Below, one piece after another: positions 31,673-41,204 of a stretch of 64,000 nt of DNA. Under the pieces are notes generated by a model. The model saw nothing but the letters and a program-made list of their open reading frames with translations, was not told the DNA's origin and made no database searches. The translations under genes were made by a program, and so were the position numbers. How positions within the stretch are numbered: position 1 is the stretch's first letter; every line of letters begins with the position of its first letter. The DNA comes from Bimuria novae-zelandiae CBS 107.79 (lineage: Eukaryota; Ascomycota; Dothideomycetes; Pleosporales; Didymosphaeriaceae). The stretch spans positions 1-64,000 of the forward strand of contig ML976737.1 in the NCBI GenBank assembly GCA_010015655.1, in the 5' to 3' direction.

Positions 31673-32417
31673 TTTGTCGTGTTTGGTATTTCTTGCGTTG
31701 GAGGATGGGAGATGAGAAGGAATGTGCGTAGGGGAGAGACGGTTTATGTTACTTGGGCAAGGCGTTGAAACGAGTGCCTATGGTAAGTTGGATAAGGATT
31801 TCTCATTTTTGGAGTCGGAAGGTGGTTGGGCGGGTGCGTACCATACCATTAATGAATCTATGAGTCTGGGTAGAGTTTTCCGATTCTGAGATATGACATA
31901 TGGTTACGCGAATGTGTACCGTGGAACGAATCTTAGATATTCGGTCGACAACAGTTTACGCCCCACCTCTCCCACGCACACACACTTGTGCAACGTCCCA
32001 CTCCAACGGGCGAATTCCCCTTAATAATTTTTCTTTTGTAGGACCGTACTATGAAAACGTGCGCGAATGCAGGCCACGAGGTCCTCCATGATCGATTTTA
32101 CCATTTTTTGCCGCCAACTCCAGTAAAGAACTTGTAAACCCTACCTTACCCGAAAAGTAGTAACCATTGGCGAGCGACATCGCAGCTTTAACCCTTTATT
32201 CCACCAAACTTTGTAAATAAATATTTAAAAAGCTATATGTCGCATAATCTATTCAGGTCGTTGAAGACAATAAAAGAAAAGCTTAGAAACCTCACCGATA
32301 CATGCAGCAACACACCAGGAAAACCTTCTATTTTATATAGTATCTTACCAACACTCTCATCATACATAGATTATAACAAATAATTCCTCCATCTCTCTCC
32401 CCACCATCACCCTCTTA
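31673..32417. other. intergenic with a repeat arm at about 32,236-32,286
   Basis: AT-rich. Contains TGTCGCATAATCTATTCAGG followed by TCGTTGAAGACAATAAAAGA and AAAGCTT, a diverged copy of the arm at 33,410-33,455; differences are transitions (G to A). No gene is supported. Confidence 0.5.
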
Positions 32418-33045
32418 TTACACTACTCCACCGCCCAACAACCCCACCACTCCTAGAAAAACTATTACCTCTACTATCCCTACCATATACCCCCTCACGC
32501 CCTTCCAAACCACTTGCTTAAAATTCCAGTACGTAACCTCCACGCGTTTAAGTACGTCACTTCCGCGAAACGCAACCCGGCGCTCAATCTTCCTCACAGC
32601 TTTCCCTATCCCGTCCCCTCTTAAACCCACTAATCCCTTCTCCGCCGCTCTCCCTCTTCCTAATACTACTCTTACCCGCGTACCACCCCCTCTCCACTCC
32701 CCTCCTTTGCTAAACCCGGCCTAATCAGCATCACGCGCTTTCCTTATGCACCTTAACCACCTCCACTGCGCCAGCATCTCACGATCCCCCTCTATCCCCG
32801 CCGTTGTCATGATATCCCTCACCAGCGGCGGCGTCGTCGTCGTCTTCTTCTTCGGTATCGATTCCTGGAATGCCTGCAGGGCTTTGTACCGCTCACACCG
32901 CGCGAGGGCGTACTCTACCATCGTGAGGTTGTTGGGACTGCTATATGGACGCCACCAGTAGAGATTCCATTCTGGGAAGTAGCTGGATGATGAGAAGAAT
33001 AGCGGCGAGAGCGGGGAGCTGGAGGGTGGTTGTGTCTATTTTTCT
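32418..33045 (-). pseudogene. small membrane-anchored protein, interrupted by one TAG
   Basis: In one frame the minus strand reads SPLFFSSSSYFPEWNLYWWR, then PYSSPNNLTMVEYALARCER and QAFQESIPKKKTTTTPPLVR, then ...RDAD, TAG (32723-32721), and directly on in the same frame AGFSKGGEWRGGG, IERRVAFRGSDVLKRVEVTY and a C-terminal helix GYMVGIVEVIVFLGVVGLLG, ending TAA. The first exon is unclear; an acceptor (AAAATAG) lies near 33,035. TAG can be read as CAG (Gln) changed by CpA-to-TpA. A short 42-base intron ending in the same TAG is possible but has a poor donor. Family not recognised. Confidence 0.4.
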
Positions 33046-33310
33046 GGGTGGGCGGGGATGTTGATGCGGGTACGAAGGGGGTGTAGGGGGAGGTGTAATG
33101 CGAATCCTGGGGAAATACACAAGACTAACGGCGTAGTACAGTGGGTGGATGTTTAATGGTGGATAGTTAATCTGGGGATAAGTAGTCTGTGTAGGTAGAG
33201 GTTTTATACCGTATGGCATGGGGGAAGAGATATTTAGGTTTTACATAGATGATGGGACGGCAGTACCACGGATGCGTAGCCCACAATACCATCGCACGTA
33301 CGCACGCTGT

Positions 33311-33449
33311 TCTTTCATTGTCTTCAACGACCTGGACAGATCATGCGAATTTCCAGCAACCCGCCACGCAAAACTGACAAGACACAATCGCGTTTTTTGG
33401 GTTGCTGTGTGTCGCATGATCTATTCAGGTCGTTGAAGACGATAAAAGA
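33311..33449. repeat. MITE-like long palindrome (139 bp)
   Basis: Two 38-base arms (33311-33348 and 33412-33449) are inverted copies with four mismatches, all transitions. Inside, CAGCAACCC (33354-33362) faces GGGTTGCTG (33399-33407). The right arm matches a sequence near 32,240-32,286 and the left arm a sequence near 23,947-23,974. No coding capacity; a hairpin-forming non-autonomous element or its remains. Confidence 0.55.
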
Positions 33450-33719
33450 GAAGCTTGACAAGACACAACTCTATCCGCATTTCTGCAAAGGCAATCATGC
33501 ATTCATAAACATGCCCAGCTAGGCTCGCTAATCTATCCACGCATTCCAGAACCTGCAGGCAATCGGGGTATTTTCATCCACATCATCCACATCGTGCACT
33601 TCGCCCATCCCATCCACCCCTACGCACCAAGCACAACAGACTCGCTAAAACGCCTACAATGCAAAAAAGCCTCGCACCCAAAACGTCCTTTTCCGATCTC
33701 AACCACGTTGTTTTAAAAC

Positions 33720-36700
33720 TCAAATCCGTCCCCCCTCAACAATCTCCCTGCCTATAAGTTCCAGCTCTCCACTTTCAGCTGTGCGCCTCCGCTCCAACAC
33801 CCACCTCCCTTCGCCCGCTTCATCGTGCTCGCGCACATATGCTACGCTATCCGCGGCTGAGCCCTTCCTGCTATGCCCCGCGCGCCAGGCCGTCCCACTC
33901 GGGGTCACGGGGCTCGTCGTGCTGACAGGGCTGATCAAGCCGAGCGATTGGCGGCGCGGCGCGGAGCTGTTTGTCGCCGTGGCGGAGGAGAGCGTGGGAG
34001 ACGTGATGGATGGGGGCTGGAAGGAGGTATGTAGAGTAAGCGGCGGCGGGTGTTGGAAGTAGTGGGGAGCAGGTGATGTGGATGGAGGCATCGTGAATGG
34101 CGATGGTAGGGGTAGTGCGTTAGGTGATGAAAGTGGTATTGTAGAAGGAGAGGAGAGAGCGTAATTCGGCGACATAGGGAGCGGGATGCCGGCGGGCGGG
34201 ATCGCGGGCGGAGAATGCAGTGGCATGAGCGGGACGGGCGGGGCGTAGCTTTGGTTCGCCAGTTGGTTGGTTGGACTGCTGAGGCTGTTGTAGTCACTCG
34301 TCGTCAGCGTGGGACTGTCTGGTCTCTCTTCATACTCGTCGTCTTGGTCCAGCACGTCGTCACCAAAGTCCTCGTTGACGGCGTCCATGAGAGCCTGGTC
34401 GTCTTCTTCTGACTCTTCAAGGCTGTCCAATATCGCAGCCGATCCGTCGCTTTCGAAAGAATCTTCGTTCTGCTCTCTCATGCGGTTGCCCGCTGGACTA
34501 GCCGTCCGCGGTGCGAATTGCATGCCCATCGGCGATGAGTTCCTAGGACTGGCTCCTGGGCTGCCAGCAGGGAGGCTAGCTGTACTGCCGAAGGCGCCTT
34601 TTCGTAACCTCATGAGGGCGTCCATGCTCATGTCTTCCTCATCACGCCATCCATAAGGGCTGATGCGGGCAAGTTGTGCAAGAGCCGGGCTGGTAAGTGA
34701 CTGTCCCGTGAACCCAGGGCTGGTGAGCGAGTTAGCATCGCCGAGATGCCTAACGCTTATAAAAGAATTGCGTGTGCTGTATTCGCTGCGTTCCGTGATG
34801 GGAGTCAAGTTGGGCTCGCGCATTGCATTGCGACCGCTTGTGGTTCGACCTAATCCGGAGGAACCAAAGTAGCCGCCGTATGAATTGACAGCCTCGCCTT
34901 GGGGGCCGGCATAGAACCCAAACTCTTGCCCGTAGAAGCCGTCATCGTCATTCGCCAGGGCCTCAGAGTTCGCTTCTGCGATCATCATATCGTCGTCCAT
35001 GACAGAGTCATACTCGCTGTAGTCACAATCGTCGAAGCTCGAGCTCATGCCGTAGTTGTCATCGGCGGGTGGGAAGCCAGTTGTTTCTTGGCTGAAGCGG
35101 TCGTCATCGGGCACGAGACTCGGGCGCAAGTTGCTGATGGAAGACGAATTGTCTGCATCGGAATTAGACCGGCCAAGGCCAGTTGTGTCCACACTCGGTT
35201 TTCTGGCGAATCGTCCCTCCGCTTCTGCACGGTTCGCGGCTTCCGCGAGCGCGCTATGATACGCATTGAGGTTGCGATCCGGGTTCGACTGAGCCCTTGA
35301 AGTTTTGTGGGCCAACGAAGGCTCAGACGCCTCGAGGGACTTCGTCAGCGTGTCTTCGTCCGCCTCATACCCTGTCTCTGAGCTGAGTCCATCAAGTGGG
35401 TGTAATGAAAGTGCAGTCCGCAGCTCGTCTGTCGGTGCAGGTCTGACCTTTCGATCAAAGAGCGGTCCTTCCGGATCGTCAAACACACCCTCATCGAACT
35501 CTCCTGCGTCCACGTCGCCTTGCTCCTCGATCATACCATCGTCAAAGTACATGTCATCGTCCAAGCCCGCTTGAGCGAATGAAACTGATTTGGTAGGTTC
35601 CACCGTAGCATGTTGTTGAGGGTCGTCTGGCGTGAAGTCGTCCGTAACACTTTGTGGAAGGTTCGTCAAACCAAGACCTAGGAAGCCGCCCGTCGGTACC
35701 CCAGCCAAACTTGGATCATCCATATTCCGGGCGTTGTCTTGGGGGTCCTGCGATAACGAGACGCCTTTAGCATTGTTCTCCAAGTAAGGCGCACCCGCGG
35801 ACGGCTCCTTCGATTGGAAGGTATCCAGGGACATGGCAAATCCAATTCGATGCCCATTCGCGTCGACCGGTGTATGCGTCCCGCCAGTCATACCCAGCGG
35901 GCTCAGCGGGTTCATATTGGGCTGTATCGACAATGCCGAGAAATCGAAGGCCCCCATGCCCGGTGATAGCATCTGGTCGCCCAGTCCGCCTCCAAAATCA
36001 TCGTCCTCGCCAAGCATGGGGATCTCTTCCTCGTAGCCGGCATCCATATCAAAGTCGTCATCCATGCCGTACTCATCGTAGTCATCGCCCATGCTATTGG
36101 CCGACATGCGAGCTTCCGACTTGGAGGCCTTCTCCGCCGCCTTTTGAATGTGTCGGTCTTCCATCATCTTCTCTTGTGCAGCGGACTCACCGCCGCCTAT
36201 CTGGAAACTAAATCTGGAAGCTCTACTTGTCAAGTGTTTAGGCAGACCAGCGGGCACGAAAGACAGATCGGTCACTGAGGTCGCTCGTGAGCGCGACGAA
36301 GGTGGTGTCTTGGTTGACTTGCGCTTCCTAGGCGTGACTTCAGCGGAGACATCGGTGGGGCTGGGCGCTTCCTGCACTGGTGATAAGACAAACGACGTGT
36401 AGTCCTGATTTGTCTCGGCAAGCGGTGGCGCGGTCTGGAGAGGAGGTAGGATTGACGAGCCCTCCGCTACTGGCGGCGGCGGCGTCGGCGGCGGCGGCGG
36501 CGATCGAGCGGGAGGCTCTGCCACATACGAGCTCCTCGATTGGGCGTGTTTTTGGCCTGTGAGTTGCTCCTCCTGGGACGACACGGGTGGTGATTGCACT
36601 TTCGGCCTTGCCATCTCTTGAGGGGGTGGAGGTGGCGGCGACCGCGCAGGTGGTTCGGGAATGTACGAGTTCCTCTTCAAAAAGTCCTTGTTCGCCAGCT

Positions 36701-37691
36701 GCTCCGCTCGTATCGCAGCCTGGCTCTGTTCGTAGCTCGTGTCGTCGTCAAAGTGCTCGGTGAATACTGGCGTGTGTTCTCGCTCTATCTTCGCGGGGCT
36801 TGGTTCCGCTCGCTGCGGTTCGTCGCCGTAGGCATTGCTGTACGAGAAGTTTCTATTCGGTCTAGGCGCGCTGAAGTCGTGCACGATGCGACCGCGTATG
36901 CTGGGGTCGTAGTTATCCGGTATGGGCGGAACGATGGACGGCGATCGCTGGGTAACGAGTGACTCATCGTGGAGGGCCTCGAGGGGCTGCCCAGACCTCC
37001 TGCGCAGCAACAGCGACATGGGATTGCGCAGTCTCGACTTCCCGCTCTTGGGTGGTTGGGCAGTGGGCGTGGGAGGCTTCGGGGTGTGGGAGAGCTTCTC
37101 GCTCAGGCCGCTCATGAGCGACGTCTGCGACTTTGAGTAGTTGGAATAGTTTGAAGAGAGCGTCGAGGGCGCCAGATGCTGCGTAGACGGCTGCGTGAGT
37201 GGCCGTTCTAGATGCATCGTCTTGTCCACCACCTGGGCGATACTCTGGCCCAGCGACTGCATTCTTGAGGGCTGACCCCCTGCTGCTGCTGGCAATGGCG
37301 AGGATGGTGGTCTCGCATCGTGACCCGGCGGCTGCTGGTGTTGCATGACTTGTGAAGGCGAGCGCGACGCGTGGTCATGGGCATCCCCTGCAGCAGGGCC
37401 CTGTCTTCGGGGGGCATGGTGCTGTGGGCTCAGCAGCGAGCTTTTCCCACCCTTGTCTAGTTTTGATGCGACGCGTGGGATCGGAGGCAGCTGTGGGGGG
37501 AACGGCGACACGGGTGAACTTGATGTGTAGCTCGCATTGTCAGCCAGGCGCGGGCTCGTAAAGTACTCGTTGCCCGCGTCTTGAGGGCTCGACAGCAGGT
37601 ACCCGTGGGGACTGGACACTGGCTCCGGTGACGCGAGACTTGAGGCATTGCGCCTGGCGGCATTGCGCTTGGTGGAAAAGAAGGGCGCCAT
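33720..37691 (-). CDS. large disordered conserved fungal protein, 1,323 aa, single exon
   Basis: Starts MAPFFSTKRNAARRNASSLA at 37691. Low complexity throughout: Ser/Pro-rich N-terminus, KSGKSRLRNPMSLLLRRRSG at about residue 220, and two copies of a SYxxEPPARSPPPPP motif (near residues 345 and 390), which would suit SH3/EVH1/WW binding. A conserved block follows, HLTSRASRFSFQIGGGESAA ... QEKMMEDRHIQKA (about 485-525), then very acidic middle segments, a GYFGSSGLGRTTSGRNAMRE block with PNLTPITERSEYSTRNSFIS, and DEEDMSMDALMRLRKGAF. The Pro-rich C-terminus ends VEGGRI. Blocks like SRFSF...QEK...EERH are known to me from uncharacterised proteins of related fungi. Probably a scaffold, perhaps at cortex or septum (inference). 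No domain with catalytic residues seen. Intact. Confidence 0.8.
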   Translation of the reverse strand: MAPFFSTKRNAARRNASSLASPEPVSSPHGYLLSSPQDAGNEYFTSPRLADNASYTSSSPVSPFPPQLPPIPRVASKLDKGGKSSLLSPQHHAPRRQGPAAGDAHDHASRSPSQVMQHQQPPGHDARPPSSPLPAAAGGQPSRMQSLGQSIAQVVDKTMHLERPLTQPSTQHLAPSTLSSNYSNYSKSQTSLMSGLSEKLSHTPKPPTPTAQPPKSGKSRLRNPMSLLLRRRSGQPLEALHDESLVTQRSPSIVPPIPDNYDPSIRGRIVHDFSAPRPNRNFSYSNAYGDEPQRAEPSPAKIEREHTPVFTEHFDDDTSYEQSQAAIRAEQLANKDFLKRNSYIPEPPARSPPPPPPQEMARPKVQSPPVSSQEEQLTGQKHAQSRSSYVAEPPARSPPPPPTPPPPVAEGSSILPPLQTAPPLAETNQDYTSFVLSPVQEAPSPTDVSAEVTPRKRKSTKTPPSSRSRATSVTDLSFVPAGLPKHLTSRASRFSFQIGGGESAAQEKMMEDRHIQKAAEKASKSEARMSANSMGDDYDEYGMDDDFDMDAGYEEEIPMLGEDDDFGGGLGDQMLSPGMGAFDFSALSIQPNMNPLSPLGMTGGTHTPVDANGHRIGFAMSLDTFQSKEPSAGAPYLENNAKGVSLSQDPQDNARNMDDPSLAGVPTGGFLGLGLTNLPQSVTDDFTPDDPQQHATVEPTKSVSFAQAGLDDDMYFDDGMIEEQGDVDAGEFDEGVFDDPEGPLFDRKVRPAPTDELRTALSLHPLDGLSSETGYEADEDTLTKSLEASEPSLAHKTSRAQSNPDRNLNAYHSALAEAANRAEAEGRFARKPSVDTTGLGRSNSDADNSSSISNLRPSLVPDDDRFSQETTGFPPADDNYGMSSSFDDCDYSEYDSVMDDDMMIAEANSEALANDDDGFYGQEFGFYAGPQGEAVNSYGGYFGSSGLGRTTSGRNAMREPNLTPITERSEYSTRNSFISVRHLGDANSLTSPGFTGQSLTSPALAQLARISPYGWRDEEDMSMDALMRLRKGAFGSTASLPAGSPGASPRNSSPMGMQFAPRTASPAGNRMREQNEDSFESDGSAAILDSLEESEEDDQALMDAVNEDFGDDVLDQDDEYEERPDSPTLTTSDYNSLSSPTNQLANQSYAPPVPLMPLHSPPAIPPAGIPLPMSPNYALSSPSTIPLSSPNALPLPSPFTMPPSTSPAPHYFQHPPPLTLHTSFQPPSITSPTLSSATATNSSAPRRQSLGLISPVSTTSPVTPSGTAWRAGHSRKGSAADSVAYVREHDEAGEGRWVLERRRTAESGELELIGREIVEGGRI

Positions 37692-38305
37692 TCTGCTTTG
37701 GCCTCTAGCAAGGCTGGCTACGAGTGGAGGTGCTGCTACCAGAGCAAGCCGGTGGTCGAGGGGTTCTTGCGCCTCTCACAGCAGCCATGGACGCTCGAGG
37801 GCCATGCCTGCGCGCAGAGGGAGGGAAAGCGGGTGGGAGGGCGAGTTGCAATACTCAGAAGCGATTCCGACGTTGTACAGCGCTCGGAAGGTTAGCGCGA
37901 CGGGGGCGCTCGATGGCAGACACACTGATTCGGCGACGCGTAAAGGCGGGATGTGGTGGAGCAGCGAGACAGAGCTGCTGCTGTTTTTGCGTGCGGTTCA
38001 GTCGCTGCTGCTCTCCCACCCGCCAGGTTCATGCACGAGCAGGGATCATCAACATCCCGCATAATCTTACTGAATCATTACTCCTCACACAAGAGTCTTG
38101 GATCTTCTGTTCTAGAAGGACTTCTATGCGCGCGAGAACCTCCCCGTCGCTTGCACTTGCTCCAGAAATTGTGCGGAATGGACCCTGAACGCCATGTGAA
38201 ACCGAACCAGTATGACAATATGACGTTTAGACCCGTGCGTGACCCTCCAGCCCTCCATGCTCATGCACCAGGTGCGGCTGGCTAACACGACATCGTTTCA
38301 AAAGT
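37692..38305. promoter_or_regulatory. 5' flank of the 1,323-residue gene
   Basis: The last normal-GC sequence before the AT-rich block. Presumed promoter and 5' UTR; no specific site claimed. Confidence 0.4.
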
Positions 38306-38732
38306 ACAACATCTGTTAGCTTTTATTAATTTTCCTACACTAATTTCCCTGTAATAATTATATTCTAACGGAAGCCCTATTTACTATAGTAAGTAAAGCT
38401 TAAAGTAAAACGTCCTTTATAGCGTTTTACTAATTGTAAAAATTAATATATATATCTTTTCTTACGCTTAGCTTAAAATTTTTTTAATAAATTTATTATT
38501 TTAGCTAGCTCTTTACGCTTATACTATACTAAAAAGTTTATTTAAGTTAGTTAGTTATAGTATATAAATAGCTAAACTGTATATAGCTTTTTCTATAATA
38601 TACTTCTTTTCTATATTATATAGATCTACCCTTAGCGCTATACTTTAATACTAGAATCTTATTAAATTAGTAACTACTACTACACGACTGCCTACGGGCA
38701 CGTGCAATTACAGCCTGGACAACATCTGTTAG
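38306..38732. repeat. AT-rich insert bounded by a 14-bp direct repeat
   Basis: ACAACATCTGTTAG occurs at 38306-38319 and again at 38719-38732. Between the copies is about 400 bases of very AT-rich, TpA-rich DNA unlike either flank. This fits an inserted, RIP-damaged element with a long target duplication, or a small duplication. No coding content can be read. Confidence 0.4.
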
Positions 38733-39102
38733 TCCGCCAAGGGAGGTCTACATCATCATCACAATCACCTGCCTCGGCGTGTGGTCTCTTCACATACCAG
38801 TGGCATCACAAAGCAGGTAGAGAGGGGTAATGTGCTCTAGAAAGATTTCATATTCCATCATCTCACTCATCCCCCGCACCGTCAAAATCGCACACCCACG
38901 GACCACCTGGTGAGCGCCAATCAGAGCGTTGCTTAGCTCAACTCTAGAGAGCTATCGTGATAATAGTAGAATAATAATTTAAGCTTTAAATCCCGCACAA
39001 AACGCGTTTTTCTTTTTATAATTAATAATACACAGTACTATACAAGATTCGAATTTAGTGCGCTACACTAAATATACGAAACCCTGTGGCCTAAGGCCTT
39101 AA

Positions 39103-41043
39103 TTGCCAACTACTCCACCAGCTGCCTGGCAGCCTCTCTCTATATACAACGACGACGTCGGCAGCGCCCACCTGCCTACTGGCATAGATGCCACTGATCC
39201 TTTTGCCTTGTTTAGTCTCTTTTTTGACGCCGCACAGCTCGAAAAGCTAGCCCTACATACGAACCAACACGCAGAGCAAGTACGAGCTGAGGATGCCGCC
39301 CAGGGCAGGCCACACGCCCGGGCGTGGAAACCGACGTCGAAAACTGAGCTCTACACCTACTTGGCCATCCTTATGTATATGGGCGTACACCGGGAGCCTA
39401 CAATCGAGGAGTACTAGGGGAAGCTACACAAAAACGCGCCTACTCACTCCATCAACAACTACATGGCCTGTACGCGCTGGTAGCAGCTCAATCGCTACAT
39501 GTACTGTACAGAAGCTCCGCAGTCGTTTAAATCGCCATTTGGGCGCGTATGGGATCTCTCTAAGCACCTACACTCGACATCCTCTACTGTTTGGCACGCC
39601 GGTAAGTACCTTTGCGTCGACGAAGCTATTACTAGGTTTACTAGGCGCGCTAGTAAAACTATCGTTATTAAGTTAAAGCTAACGCCTAAGGGCTTTAAAA
39701 TCTAGTGCCTGGCGTCTGACAGCGTTATACTTAACTAGCTTTTCCACGCAAAAGGCGCCACCTAAGGCCCTATTAATCTCGACGTTAACATCCTTAAGAT
39801 AGCCAAATTTACGCCTACTAAAGCCGTGCCTCTTACTCTCGTCCTTACCTAAGGCCCTAATAGCCAGCGCTTGTTCCCCCCGGGGTGCCACATCCTCTAG
39901 ATAGACAATCTCTTCACGACAATCTCGCTACTTAAATACCTAAGGGAGCAAGGCGTTGGCGGCGCTAGGATAGTGCGCACCACCAGAATAGCTACTAAGG
40001 AGAGGTAAGAGACCAGGGTTACACACGAGGGTTTAGCTAGTGGTGCTAGGTCTCCATCCTCGCGCAGGGCAGGGCCGCTAAAAGAGCAATTTAATAGCAA
40101 TTTAATAAAGCTTAAGACGCAATTTACGCCTATAGCGTAATAAGGAGAGGCGTTCTTCAAGGTCTCTAGTAACAACACTGTACTAGAGATGGCCTGGCGG
40201 GATGCCTAGGTAGTCCTTTTTGCCAGTACTATCGCTAACGGTAAGTTTGAGGATGTCCCCACCAAGCCAAAACCTACTAACGATAGTCGCCACCTAGGAT
40301 TGCAAGTTGTTTAAAGCCTACGCCACCACCCCGCTAACGCCGCTATAAATAAGAAGCTATACGAGGAGGCCTTTAGCAGTAAGAAAATTAAGTAGTTAGG
40401 TATCCCTAAGCTTGTTAATAGCTATAATTACCACAAAAGTAAGGTAGATTGATTTAACCAGCTCCGCGAGCCCTACTTAACGTAGTAAGTATACTAACGT
40501 ATCTAGATACTACTCTTCTACTTCTTTATTAATTTGGCTCTTAATAACGCGTATAGGCTCTCGTCCTACTTATTAGCGTACGAGGCAAAACGCAGTGGGT
40601 ATAAACGCTTTATATATAAGCTAATTAAGTAGCTTTTTAAGCGCGGGGCTAGGCTTTCTAATAGATTGTTAAAGCGCCGGAGACTTAACAACGTTAAGGC
40701 TAACAACGAGAGCCTACACGGCGCGCTAGTTAAGCTATACGCCTAGGCAAAGCCCTGTATTACCTACTTAGAAAATAGGCGTAAAAGTAACAGCGCGCGG
40801 CCTGCTAGGGTGCCTCTCTTAGCAACTATAGGTAATAGCTATCGACAAGTTTTGACGCCTCGAACAACCTACGGCTATAGGCTCTGTAGACTGCCTTTGT
40901 GTAGGCCTAAGCTACGCCCTAAGTGCTAGAACAAGCACCTGCACCGCGTAGGGACTATTAAATTAGTTAACACTAGTATAAGCTTAATAATTAAGTAATA
41001 TACTACAATCAACTTAATTACTATTAATTATAGCTACAAATGA
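39103..41043 (+). pseudogene. piggyBac-type transposase relic (DDE_Tnp_1_7), about 20 in-frame stops
   Basis: One reading frame stays aligned for 1.9 kb. It starts PTTPPAAWQPLSIYNDDVG, then TELYTYLAILMYMGVHREPT, RYMYCTEAPQSFKSPFGRVW, KYLCVDEAITRFTRRASKTI, then IDNLFTTISLLKYLREQGVG, then NSYNYHKSKVD*FNQLREPYL and FFINLALNNAYRLSSYLLAY. The three catalytic aspartates expected of piggyBac are still there (codons at 39619, 39904 and 40447), while most stops sit where Trp (TGG) or Gln (CAG/CAA) is expected, so decay is by G-to-A/C-to-T with no frameshift. Element ends were not found; TTAA sites are too common here. Dead as a gene. Confidence 0.8.
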
Positions 41044-41204
41044 GGCGCCCTACAAGAATCCCTATTAAATTTCACTCAGAGCCATCAGTTTTGGTGTTCA
41101 ACGCTATCGCCGACATCCATCCGATTGGTCAACACAAGGTGGTCCGTGGGTGTGCGATTTTGACGGTGCGGGGGATAATTCATCATGAAATAGCCATCCA
41201 CCAC

